DNA from: Spirosoma endbachense
Lineage (GTDB): Bacteria > Bacteroidota > Bacteroidia > Cytophagales > Spirosomataceae
Assembly (NCBI RefSeq): GCF_010233585.1
Contig: NZ_CP045997.1
Coordinates: 1-64,000 of the forward strand
Direction: 5' to 3'
DNA: 64,000 nucleotides
Program-made: the position numbers and the translations under genes
Shown: one piece after another, positions 53,231 to 61,790 of the stretch
Layout of the letters: every line of letters starts with the position of its first letter
Numbering within the stretch: the stretch's first letter is position 1
The notes under the pieces: model-generated
Seen by the model: the letters and a program-made list of their open reading frames with translations, nothing else
What the model was told of the DNA's origin: nothing
The model's database searches: none

Positions 53231-54457
53231 ATGCGATTCATACCAATTTATTGCTTTATACTACTGATTTCAAGCCAGGCTCTGGCCCAAAAATTAACCC
53301 TGAATGTCGGCAATCAGCTTGATTACTGTGTTGCGCAGTTAAAAAAAGAGCTGCCTCAACAGACCGATTATACAAAAGAACCCCGTCGGATACCAGCCGG
53401 ACAGAAAAGCTGGAATACAGTATCGGTAACCGACTGGACAAGCGGTTTCTGGCCGGGAACGCTTTGGTATAGTTACGAATACACCAAAGATCCGGCTCTC
53501 AAAGCAAAGGCTGAAGGCTTTACCAAATCACTGGCAACCGTCCTCGACAAACCCGTTCTCGATCATGATCTGGGCTTCCAGTTCTATTGCAGCTACGGCA
53601 ACGGTTACCGCCTGACCCAAAATCCGGCCTATAAAAAAACGTTGCTCCGGGCGGCCGATTCACTGGCGACGCTCTTTAATCCAAACGTCGGCACAATTTT
53701 ATCGTGGCCACGACCCGTGCCCAATATGGAGTGGCCACAGCATAACACAATCATGGACAACATGATCAATCTCGAACTGTTGTTCTGGGCATCGAAAAAT
53801 GGAGGGAGCAAAAAGCTGTATGACATCGCCGTGAGCCATGCCATGACGACCATGAAAAACCACTTCCGGCCCGACTGGACATCCTATCACGTGGTGGTAT
53901 ATGACCGAAAAACCGGGCGGAAAATTAAAGGAGTAACGCATCAGGGCTATTCCGACGAGTCGATGTGGGCGCGGGGGCAGGCCTGGGCCATTTATGGGTT
54001 TACGATGTCGTATCGCGAATCGGGTAAAAAAGAGTTTCTCGAAACAGCCCAGAAAACGGCCGATGTGTTCATCAAAAACCTACCCGCCGATCATATTCCG
54101 TACTGGGATTTCAACGCTCCCGGCGTGGACTCGCCCGGCGTGGACTCGCCTGATATTCCGAATGCACCCAGGGATGCCTCGGCTGCGGCAGTGGTTTCGT
54201 CGGCGCTCCTCGAACTTTCCACATTGACGAAGGATAAATCCCTCCAAACCAAATACCGAGCCGAAGCCGAGGCCATGCTGACGTCTCTGTCGTCAGCCAG
54301 TTACCAGAGCCATGATGTAAACAACGCGTTTCTTTTGCATTCAACGGGTCATAAACCCAACAACTCCGAGATCGATGTGTCGATCAATTATGCTGATTAT
54401 TACTACATCGAAGCCTTGCTGAGACTGAAGCGATTACAGGAAGGTAAACGGTTGTAG
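53231..54457 (+). CDS. Glycoside hydrolase family 88, unsaturated uronyl hydrolase
   Basis: A 408-residue exported enzyme that removes 4,5-unsaturated glucuronyl or galacturonyl residues left by polysaccharide lyases, using a hydration mechanism. The ATG at 53231 gives the signal peptide (ending SQALAQ). Family motifs are DWTSGFWPGTLWY, HDLGFQF with Asp113, QHNTIMDNMIN with Asp176, and GYSDESMWARGQAWAIYG (parts). Those Asp residues match the known catalytic pair of Bacillus UGL. The conserved DAPDIPNAPRD-type loop is interrupted by two tandem PGVDS pentapeptides (residues about 297-306). Confidence 0.93.
   Translation: MRFIPIYCFILLISSQALAQKLTLNVGNQLDYCVAQLKKELPQQTDYTKEPRRIPAGQKSWNTVSVTDWTSGFWPGTLWYSYEYTKDPALKAKAEGFTKSLATVLDKPVLDHDLGFQFYCSYGNGYRLTQNPAYKKTLLRAADSLATLFNPNVGTILSWPRPVPNMEWPQHNTIMDNMINLELLFWASKNGGSKKLYDIAVSHAMTTMKNHFRPDWTSYHVVVYDRKTGRKIKGVTHQGYSDESMWARGQAWAIYGFTMSYRESGKKEFLETAQKTADVFIKNLPADHIPYWDFNAPGVDSPGVDSPDIPNAPRDASAAAVVSSALLELSTLTKDKSLQTKYRAEAEAMLTSLSSASYQSHDVNNAFLLHSTGHKPNNSEIDVSINYADYYYIEALLRLKRLQEGKRL
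54119..54148 (+). repeat. Two tandem copies of a 15-bp unit inside the GH88 gene
   Basis: CCCGGCGTGGACTCG occurs twice without gap (54119-54133 and 54134-54148), adding PGVDS twice and keeping the frame. The unit sits in the middle of a conserved loop. Confidence 0.9.
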
Positions 54458-54485
54458 CTACCAGCAATACAGGTCTTATGTCGAC

Positions 54486-54540
54486 CCCAATGACGAGCGG
54501 TGAGGCATGTTCGTGCGTAAACTTGCCGCTCGTCATTGGG
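54486..54540. terminator. 15-bp perfect hairpin between convergent GH88 and DUF1593 genes
   Basis: Arms 54486-54500 and 54526-54540 (CCCAATGACGAGCGG and complement) pair perfectly around a 25-nt loop. Between convergent genes it most likely serves as a bidirectional terminator. The CAATGACG/CGTCATTG sequence also appears in the loop of the 58863-58940 element. Confidence 0.6.
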
Positions 54541-54569
54541 TAGTACAGGGTTGTAAAAAAACGAAAAAC

Positions 54570-56075
54570 TCAATTGGCCACTGTAGCGATAACGCGCTGG
54601 TAACGAGTCAGCGAGGGTGTTCCCTGATCGCTTACTTCCAGAATCAGGTGGATCGTTTTTCCCGCCGTAGCATCCTTTGGGATGGTAATGGATGCTTTCG
54701 GCTGATCGGCTTGCTCAATAGAAATTTGGCCAGCGTATGTACCCGCTTCTTCATACTGCCACCACCGGTAATTGACCTTGTCGTTGTCTGGGTCAGTAGC
54801 CGAACTGCTGAGTGTGATGCGTTGGCCGGGTTTTACGGTTAGATTGCGGGCATGATTAAGCTTGACCATTGGCGGATGGTTGGCTTCTTTATAGGGCTTA
54901 ACGCACCAGTCGGCACGGGCGGCAAAATCATTCTGAAGCGCCGGAATCCAGCGGGTTTGGGGATAGGCAGTTTCGTTTTTCTTTGTATACGGATCATAAT
55001 CGGTCACCTGTTTGCCATCTTCCCATCGGTACGGATTCGTTTTTGATTGCACCATCCGACCGCCCCATCCTCCGTATGAAATAGCCTCCATGCTTCGTAG
55101 TCCCACATCGATCAGGTAGAAATAAGCCGGTGAATCACCCTCCGAAATGAAATCATACTGACTCCGGTTGTATTTTTTAGCCTCTTCCATATCCCCGTGT
55201 GTATGCTCCGGGTCGCCGGGGAGTTTCTGCCCATCGCCCCACAGATAATACGAAGACAGGAGTGGGCCATGCCCGGACTTGATGTGCTCAGAAAACCATT
55301 TGCCGCCCAGATAAGGTTGTAGTTCAGTCGGAACAACCCTTGGCCATAAGTAGGCAAAGCTCCAGAACTGATCGGAATTGTATAATACTTTGATATGCGG
55401 CCAGTTGGGAGCGACATATTTCTGGTAGGTCGCATCCTGATCGAGCACCGCGTAGATGATGGCTTTATCGGATACCTTTTTGGCAATCATCGGCCAGCTG
55501 GGCGTATTTTTGTATTGATCTTCGATGGATTTCAGGGCTCGGGCAACGGTGTTTGTCCCTCCCCATATTTGCAGGTAAACAGGGCTGGGATCAGCATCGA
55601 GCAGAATTTTCTTGATGAACTCAGAGCCTTTGGTATCCCGGCTCATTTCGCCTTCAAAATCAATATTGCCAACTCGGATAAGACTCAGTAGATGGTCGGG
55701 GGTAGGGTATCCTTTTGCATGTTTGATGAGGTTCGGATACACCCTGGCGTATTTGCCGATATAGTCCTCCATCCAGGTTGTTCCGGGCCAGCGGAGTTCT
55801 GTTCGTTCGCCATAGCGTTTCGCCGTATTGTCCATCTCCGACGTAAATTTTGTGCCTTTGCCATCCCCTTTGTAGTGCCACTGTGAACTGCTATATACCA
55901 ATCCCACAATGTCAAATTCATTGCTGTAGAGGAGCATCCGAATGAACGTATCGACATCGTCCACTTCGCCATCGGTGGTGACAATGGTACGTGGTTTGCC
56001 CGATGTTGACTGAGCCACGGCAGGAGAGAGCGCTATCAGGAAACCCAGCAGCAACAATAAACCCGTTTTTTGCAT
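54570..56075 (-). CDS. DUF1593 protein (nucleoside-hydrolase-like fold), exported
   Basis: A 501-residue exported protein; signal peptide ends AVAQ. The N-terminal domain (about 25-330) resembles the inosine-uridine nucleoside hydrolase fold: TTDGEVDDVDTFIRML carries the Asp cluster used for calcium binding, and LQIWGGTNTVA and YAVLDQD follow. The C-terminal domain (about 405-500, KPGQRITLSSSATDPDNDKVNYRWW in parts) is the beta-domain found with DUF1593. Some members, such as Sde182 homologues, are described as cellulose-related, but activity is not settled. It faces away from the DUF5703 gene, so it is a separate transcription unit. Confidence 0.88.
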   Translation of the reverse strand: MQKTGLLLLLGFLIALSPAVAQSTSGKPRTIVTTDGEVDDVDTFIRMLLYSNEFDIVGLVYSSSQWHYKGDGKGTKFTSEMDNTAKRYGERTELRWPGTTWMEDYIGKYARVYPNLIKHAKGYPTPDHLLSLIRVGNIDFEGEMSRDTKGSEFIKKILLDADPSPVYLQIWGGTNTVARALKSIEDQYKNTPSWPMIAKKVSDKAIIYAVLDQDATYQKYVAPNWPHIKVLYNSDQFWSFAYLWPRVVPTELQPYLGGKWFSEHIKSGHGPLLSSYYLWGDGQKLPGDPEHTHGDMEEAKKYNRSQYDFISEGDSPAYFYLIDVGLRSMEAISYGGWGGRMVQSKTNPYRWEDGKQVTDYDPYTKKNETAYPQTRWIPALQNDFAARADWCVKPYKEANHPPMVKLNHARNLTVKPGQRITLSSSATDPDNDKVNYRWWQYEEAGTYAGQISIEQADQPKASITIPKDATAGKTIHLILEVSDQGTPSLTRYQRVIATVAN

Positions 56076-56455
56076 TTGTGTAGGTTTGGTTAAATGGTCT
56101 ATTCGTTTTGAGCGTATTTCTTAGTCAATCACTTGCCCAGCAGTCCGATCCACTTATTGACTCAGCTGATTTGCTGGGTGGAGTTTCTAATTTTTTCGTT
56201 TAATAAAGGTAGTATGCTCATAAAATAGACTTTTGGTCGTATTCTTGTGCATATTTGTATAGTAAGGGTAAATTAATTGGATTAAACTTACTGCAAATCT
56301 ATGATTTTCTTAAATAATAGAAAATAATAATAAATAAAAGAAAGTAGATCGCGCTGTTCTATACGGTAGATGATTGCATCGGTTTCGTGAACAAGAGTCG
56401 GAATCAGATAAAAGAAAACCTGTATCGTGAATTTACGGATAGAAGCAGATTGCTT

Positions 56456-56463
56456 TACTTTTG
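56456..56463 (+). promoter_or_regulatory. -7 element of the DUF5703 gene
   Basis: TACTTTTG fits TAnnTTTG and lies 30 nt before the ATG at 56493. Because it falls inside the longer frame that opens at 56427, it supports the downstream start. Confidence 0.55.
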
Positions 56464-56492
56464 TGCTTTTGATTCCCGATTTTCCTGTACGA

Positions 56493-58814
56493 ATGAAAAT
56501 AGCCCTCCTGGTTCTGCTTCTCGCCATTTCTGGCATACAGTGCAGCGTTTCACAAGCCCAGACCTTGTCATCCTATAATATTATCTGGAGCAGTCAAAGC
56601 CGGAATTCGTCGGAATCGATGCCTTGCGGAGGGGGCGATATTGGCCTGAATGTTTGGGTTGAGAAAGGCGAACTCCTTTTTTATATGGCTCAAAGTGGTG
56701 TGTTCGACGAAAATAATGCGTCACTCAAAGCAGGCCGTGTGCGGATAAAATTGTCGCCTAACCCATTTGAGGGTAAGACGTTTCGGCAGGAATTGTCGCT
56801 TCAGGACGGGCATGTGAAAATTCACGGAGCCAATGGTGCATTAACCGCTGATGTGCGCGTTTGGGTCGATGTGTATCGGCCAGTCATTCACGTTGATATT
56901 CAGAGCAATAAAGCAACGAAAGTTGAGGCAACATACGAAACCTGGCGAACGAAAGATCGAGTCAGCAAAGGGGAAGCGAACAAGGCAAATACCTGGAAGC
57001 ACATGTTTTCTGGCGAGGTAACCAGCTTTCGCGATACAATCAATTTCCAGTCAAATTCGGTTTTGTTCTACCATCAGAATCGGGCTACGACCGTGTTCGA
57101 TATGGCGGTAAAACAACAGGGTCTGGAGGCTAGTAAAGAGCAATTGTACAACCCGATGAAGGATTTGATTTTCGGCGGAACAATGCTCGGGCAGAACATG
57201 CGCCCCGCCGGAAAAACGACTGGGAAATACGTCGATACTGATTTTGATGGCTGGAAGCTGGCCAGTGTATTACCCGCGCGGTCGCATGCCATTGCGGTTT
57301 ACCTGCATAGTGATACGGTGAAAAACGTAGCGGAATGGCAGACGGGCGTTCGCCAGCTTATTGTCGATGCAACAAAGTCAGAGAAGACGGCATTGCCAAA
57401 AACACTCGACTGGTGGAAGCAATTCTGGAACCGAAGCTCCATTTTTATTCAACCCGACGGGCCCGATACATCATTGGCGACATGGCAGGTTGGCCGTAAT
57501 TACCAGTTGTTTCGCTACATGCTTGGTTGTAATGCACTGGGCAAATGGCCGACGAAATTCAACGGGGGTTTGTTTACCTATGACCCTGTTTTTACGAACA
57601 AAAACGATACGTTGTCGCCTGATTTCAGAAACTGGGGCGGTGGAACCCACACGGCGCAAAATCAGCGGCTGGTCTATTTTCCGATGCTGAAGAGTGGTGA
57701 TTTTGACCTGATGAAGCCGCAGTTCGATTTCTATCTACGAATTCTAAAAACGGCTGAACTGCGCACAAAGCACTACTGGGGGCACGAAGGCGCTAGTTTT
57801 ACCGAACAGATTGAGAATTTCGGGCTGCCAAACCCGGCCGAATATGGATACAAACGCCCCGCTGATTATGACCGGGGAATGGAGTACAATCGCTGGCTGG
57901 AATACCTCTGGGATACATCGCTGGAGTTTTGCCTGATGATGCTGGACGAAGAGCGATACACCGGCAACGACATTTCGGCCTACATCCCGTTTATTGAAAG
58001 CTGCCTGACTTTTTTCGACCAGCATTATCAGTATCTGGCTCGTAAGCGGGGTGCCAGCGCACTGGATGAAAAGAAACAGCTTGTCATCTATCCGGGATCA
58101 GCGGCTGAGACGTACAAAATGGCCTATAATCCGTCCTCAACCGTAGCGGGTCTGACAACCGTGTTGACCCGACTGCTTGAGTTGCCAGATTCTTATCTGA
58201 ACGACCAGAAACGCAAAACCTGGACTGAGATGCTCAGGCGAATTCCGCCGATCAGTTTTCGGGAGTTCGATGGGCACGTGACAATTTCTCCCGCTAAGCT
58301 CTGGGAACGAATCAATAATACCGAGAGTCCGCAGCTGTATCCGGTTTTCCCGTGGGGTACGTATGGGCTCGGTAAGCCCGGCCTCGATACCGCCATCAAC
58401 ACCTACAAATATGACCCGGATGTAGTCAGGCAGATTAGTCATGTTGGCTGGCGGCAGCATAACATCTTTGCCGCCCGGCTTGGCCTGACTGATGAAGCTG
58501 CCCGCCTGACTACGTTAAAGCTTGGAAATTCCGGTCGGCGTTTCCCGGCTTTCTGGGGACCGGGCTTCGACTGGACGCCCGACCATAACTGGGGCGGAGC
58601 AGGTATGATCGGTCTTCAGGAAATGCTGATGCAGACGGATGGCAAGGTGATCCGGTTGCTTCCGGCCTGGCCCAGAAACTGGGACGTAACGTTCAAGCTT
58701 CATGCACCTTACAACACCACTGTAGAAGGCCGATTTGTTAACGGGAAAGTCGAAAAACTGACGGTAACACCTGCCGAACGAACCAAGGATGTGATCCTGC
58801 CTGATTTTAAGTAA
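56493..58814 (+). CDS. DUF5703 protein, GH95-like six-hairpin fold, exported
   Basis: A 773-residue exported protein (signal peptide MKIALLVLLLAISG, cleavage after SQAQ). The N-terminal beta-domain carries the DUF5703 signature (YNIIWSSQSRNSSESMPCGGGDIGLNVWV, key part MPCGGGDIGLNVW). The rest looks like an alpha/alpha barrel related to GH95-type glycosidases, with WPTKFNGGLFTYDP, HYWGHEGASFTEQ and FWGPGFDWTPDHNWGG motifs. No enzymatic activity is established for DUF5703 that I can name. It is 291 bp upstream of a true GH95 enzyme, suggesting paired action on one substrate. Confidence 0.88.
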   Translation: MKIALLVLLLAISGIQCSVSQAQTLSSYNIIWSSQSRNSSESMPCGGGDIGLNVWVEKGELLFYMAQSGVFDENNASLKAGRVRIKLSPNPFEGKTFRQELSLQDGHVKIHGANGALTADVRVWVDVYRPVIHVDIQSNKATKVEATYETWRTKDRVSKGEANKANTWKHMFSGEVTSFRDTINFQSNSVLFYHQNRATTVFDMAVKQQGLEASKEQLYNPMKDLIFGGTMLGQNMRPAGKTTGKYVDTDFDGWKLASVLPARSHAIAVYLHSDTVKNVAEWQTGVRQLIVDATKSEKTALPKTLDWWKQFWNRSSIFIQPDGPDTSLATWQVGRNYQLFRYMLGCNALGKWPTKFNGGLFTYDPVFTNKNDTLSPDFRNWGGGTHTAQNQRLVYFPMLKSGDFDLMKPQFDFYLRILKTAELRTKHYWGHEGASFTEQIENFGLPNPAEYGYKRPADYDRGMEYNRWLEYLWDTSLEFCLMMLDEERYTGNDISAYIPFIESCLTFFDQHYQYLARKRGASALDEKKQLVIYPGSAAETYKMAYNPSSTVAGLTTVLTRLLELPDSYLNDQKRKTWTEMLRRIPPISFREFDGHVTISPAKLWERINNTESPQLYPVFPWGTYGLGKPGLDTAINTYKYDPDVVRQISHVGWRQHNIFAARLGLTDEAARLTTLKLGNSGRRFPAFWGPGFDWTPDHNWGGAGMIGLQEMLMQTDGKVIRLLPAWPRNWDVTFKLHAPYNTTVEGRFVNGKVEKLTVTPAERTKDVILPDFK

Positions 58815-58862
58815 ACGGAGTGGCGCTCGGTTCAGATGACCTGAACGATACAATATAAAGAT

Positions 58863-58940
58863 AGGCCTTTCGCGGAGAGCCGTGCCACGGTTTGTTTGTC
58901 CGTCATTGGTAACCGTGGCACGGCTCTCCGCGAAAGGCCT
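58863..58940. repeat. 30-bp perfect stem with 18-nt loop
   Basis: Arms 58863-58892 and 58911-58940 are perfect inverted copies, starting AGGCCTTTCGCGGAGAGCC and containing GTGCCACGGTT at the inner end. It lies between the DUF5703 and GH95 genes, followed by AAAAGATAG and no T-run, so it is too long and too perfect for a simple terminator. Its right arm is partly repeated at 61755-61777 and its inner core at 16553-16588. Confidence 0.85.
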
Positions 58941-59105
58941 AAAAGATAGTGGAGAAGGGCGTTTGCAAAATAATCTTGGCATACGGCTTTCGTGTAACTC
59001 TGCGCTGACTATCAGATTGCTACGAATAAAATTAGGCCGGGACGGGTAAAAAAATACGAAAATTGACTCATTCAACATAGCCAGTATACAGCCTGACTAT
59101 CCATT

Positions 59106-61580
59106 ATGACGATCTTTCGAGTAACCCTTTGTCTTCTCTGCATTTCCCTGTCGACACTTGCCCAGCAGCCTAATGCTTTAAAACTCTGGTACAAACAACC
59201 GGCCGGAACCACCTGGACTAATGCCTTGCCTGTTGGTAATGGTCGATTAGGGGCGATGGTTTACGGAAATCCCGAGCAGGAAATCATTAAACTAAATGAA
59301 GCGACAGTTTGGTCGGGCGGGCCAAACCGCAACGACAATCCGGAAGCTCTGGCCGCTTTACCGACAATTCGGAAATTAATTTTTGAGGGGAAGCAGGACG
59401 AAGCGCAGAAACTGGCGAGCGAGAAAATCCAGTCGACCAAAATCAACGGTATGAAATATCAGCCGGTCGGTAACCTCCTGCTGAATTTTCCGAATCATCA
59501 GTCGTACAGCAATTATTACCGTGATCTGGATATTGAAAAAGCAATCGCTACAACGTCATATACGGTTGATGGCGTGCGTTATACGCGTCAGGTGATTGCG
59601 TCGGTACCTGACCAGGTCATTGTTGTTCGATTGACTGCCGATAAGCCCGGCAAGTTATCGTTTGCAGCTTTTCTGAACAGCCCGCAGCAAACCCAGCAAA
59701 CCATCGAAGGAAAGAATAAGCTCGTGCTAATAGGTACCACCAGCGATCACGAGGGCGTGAAGGGCCAGGTGCGCTTTAATGCCCATATACAGGTCATGCC
59801 GGAGGGTGGTCAAACCAGCAAAACCGATACGTCGGTCGTGGTGAGTGGCGCCAATGCCGCTACGCTTTACGTATCGATGGCAACCAATTTCGTCGATTAT
59901 AAAACTCTCACTGCCGACCCGCAGGCACTGGCCGATAAATACCTGAATCTGGCCATCAAGCGCTCTTTTTCGACTATTCTGAATAACCACGTTGGGGCTT
60001 ATCAGCGTTATTTCAACCGTGTAAAACTGAATCTGGGCAGTTCTGCCGATGCTGCTAAACTTCCCACCGACGAACGCATTAAACAGTTTGCGTCGGGCAA
60101 TGATCCGGAATTGGTATCGCTGTATTTTCAGTTTGGGCGGTATCTGCTGATTTCGGCTTCTCAGGCGGGGCGCAATGGGGTTCAGGGGCAGCCTGCAACG
60201 CTGCAAGGACTCTGGAATGATGAGATGAGCCCGCCCTGGGATAGCAAGTATACGATCAATATCAACACCGAAATGAACTACTGGCCTGCCGAAGTCACGA
60301 ACCTGACCGAGTTGCATGAGCCGCTGGTGAAGATGGTGAATGAGTTGTCGCAGACGGGTCAGGAAACCGCGCGGGTTATGTATGGAGCCAAAGGGTGGGT
60401 TGCCCATCACAACACCGATCTCTGGCGTATTACGGGTCCTGTCGACCCAATTTATTATGCGATGTGGCCAATGGGCGGTGCCTGGCTCAGCCAGCACCTG
60501 TGGGAAAAATACCAGTACTCGGGCGATAAAAAGTACCTGAAGTCGGTTTATCCAGCCATAAAAGGGGCCGCTGAGTTCTTTGTTGACTATCTGGTCGAAG
60601 ATCCCAATCATCATTATCTGGTTGTTTGCCCCGGTATGTCACCCGAAAACGCGCCGTCGACCCGGCCCAAAACCTCGATTGACGCTGGTGTAACGATGGA
60701 CAATCAGATTGTCTTCGACATTTTTACCAGTACCATCCGGGCGGCCAAAGCGCTCAACATTGATGCCGATTTTGTCAGGATAGTAGCGTCTAAACTGGCT
60801 CAGTTGCCGCCAATGCAGGTTGGTAAGCATGGCCAGTTGCAGGAGTGGATCGACGATCTGGACAGCCCCGACGACAAGCACCGGCATATTTCACACCTGT
60901 ATGGCCTGTACCCATCGGCGCAATTGTCGGCCTACCGTACTCCTCAGCTGTTCACGGCAGCACGCAACACGCTTGAGCAGCGGGGCGATGTTTCCACGGG
61001 CTGGTCAATGGGTTGGAAAGTGAACTGGTGGGCGCGGCTTCTGGACGGGAATCGGGCTTATAAGCTGATTACCAATCAACTGTCGCCGGTTGGTTCACAG
61101 CAGGGAGGAGGCACCTATACAAACTTGTTCGATGCGCATCCGCCGTTTCAGATCGATGGTAATTTTGGCTGCACGGCCGGAATAGCCGAAATGATCATGC
61201 AGAGTCATGACGGTGCTATTCATTTGTTACCGGCCTTGCCCGACCGCTGGCAGAATGGAAGCATCAGCGGCCTGCGGGCACGGGGTGGTTTCGAGATTAC
61301 ATCTCTTGAGTGGAAAAATGGCAAAGTGGCCAAAGTCATAATAAAATCTACGTTAGGTGGAAACTGCCGAATTCGGGTTCCGAACGAATTGAAGGCAAAT
61401 GGATTCACTACGGTGCTTAATGGTGCCGACAACCCGAATCCATTTTATCAGACACTGGCTATCAAAGACCCAATCATTTCGCCCCAGGCCCAGCTTATCA
61501 TGAAGAAGCCGTTTATTGGGCCAGTCTATGATTTTGCGACGCAGCCCGGCAAAAGCTACACGCTGGTTCTCAACAACTAG
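59106..61580 (+). CDS. Glycoside hydrolase family 95 enzyme, alpha-L-fucosidase/galactosidase type
   Basis: An 824-residue exported inverting glycosidase. Signal peptide ends STLAQ. The N-terminal super-sandwich begins LWYKQPAGTTWTNALPVGNGRLGAMVYG (key part ALPVGNGRLGAMV) and contains NEATVWSGGP. The alpha/alpha barrel has NINTEMNYWPAE (about 385-397), CPGMSPEN (about 508-515) and QIDGNFGCTAG (about 680-690). These correspond to the Asn pair, the Glu and the Asp of the well-studied Bifidobacterium AfcA active site. GH95 members cleave alpha-1,2-L-fucose or alpha-L-galactose; the two cannot be separated here. Confidence 0.95.
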   Translation: MTIFRVTLCLLCISLSTLAQQPNALKLWYKQPAGTTWTNALPVGNGRLGAMVYGNPEQEIIKLNEATVWSGGPNRNDNPEALAALPTIRKLIFEGKQDEAQKLASEKIQSTKINGMKYQPVGNLLLNFPNHQSYSNYYRDLDIEKAIATTSYTVDGVRYTRQVIASVPDQVIVVRLTADKPGKLSFAAFLNSPQQTQQTIEGKNKLVLIGTTSDHEGVKGQVRFNAHIQVMPEGGQTSKTDTSVVVSGANAATLYVSMATNFVDYKTLTADPQALADKYLNLAIKRSFSTILNNHVGAYQRYFNRVKLNLGSSADAAKLPTDERIKQFASGNDPELVSLYFQFGRYLLISASQAGRNGVQGQPATLQGLWNDEMSPPWDSKYTININTEMNYWPAEVTNLTELHEPLVKMVNELSQTGQETARVMYGAKGWVAHHNTDLWRITGPVDPIYYAMWPMGGAWLSQHLWEKYQYSGDKKYLKSVYPAIKGAAEFFVDYLVEDPNHHYLVVCPGMSPENAPSTRPKTSIDAGVTMDNQIVFDIFTSTIRAAKALNIDADFVRIVASKLAQLPPMQVGKHGQLQEWIDDLDSPDDKHRHISHLYGLYPSAQLSAYRTPQLFTAARNTLEQRGDVSTGWSMGWKVNWWARLLDGNRAYKLITNQLSPVGSQQGGGTYTNLFDAHPPFQIDGNFGCTAGIAEMIMQSHDGAIHLLPALPDRWQNGSISGLRARGGFEITSLEWKNGKVAKVIIKSTLGGNCRIRVPNELKANGFTTVLNGADNPNPFYQTLAIKDPIISPQAQLIMKKPFIGPVYDFATQPGKSYTLVLNN

Positions 61581-61588
61581 TCGATCCG

Positions 61589-61627
61589 TTCGTATGGAAG
61601 TCTAAGTATAGTTGACTTCCATACGAA
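61589..61627 (+). terminator. 14-bp perfect hairpin after the GH95 gene
   Basis: TTCGTATGGAAGTC (61589-61602) and its complement (61614-61627) form a perfect stem with an 11-nt loop. It begins nine bases past the stop codon and has no T-run; probably a terminator or 3' stabiliser. Confidence 0.6.
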
Positions 61628-61692
61628 TACATAAGTCGGATTTGTGTAAAACAACCTCTTATTTGTGTATTTTCTTTGGCTTACTTAAATCC

Positions 61693-61700
61693 TACTTTTG
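61693..61700 (+). promoter_or_regulatory. -7 element upstream of the PSCyt1/DUF1549 gene
   Basis: TACTTTTG fits TAnnTTTG, about 91 nt before the ATG at 61791. TTTG motifs upstream (61662-61665 and 61675-61678) are not at the ideal spacing. Confidence 0.4.
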
Positions 61701-61754
61701 CTGGTGATCAGACAATAAAAAATTAAGTTAGCTGTAAGCAGCTAATGCGCCAGT

Positions 61755-61777
61755 ACGGCTAATCGCGAAAGGCCTAA
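61755..61777 (+). repeat. Half copy of the 58863-58940 element
   Basis: ACGGCT, three bases, then CGCGAAAGGCCTAA at the same spacing as 58920-58942; 20 of 23 positions are identical. Only the right arm is present, so it cannot form the hairpin. It lies in the leader of the PSCyt1/DUF1549 gene. Confidence 0.7.
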
Positions 61778-61790
61778 TCTAGTAGAGCCA

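Noticed and set aside
59727..60614. 295-codon open frame on the minus strand
   Set aside because: It lies wholly antisense to the GH95 coding region, has no domain-like sequence, and is explained by codon bias of the real gene.
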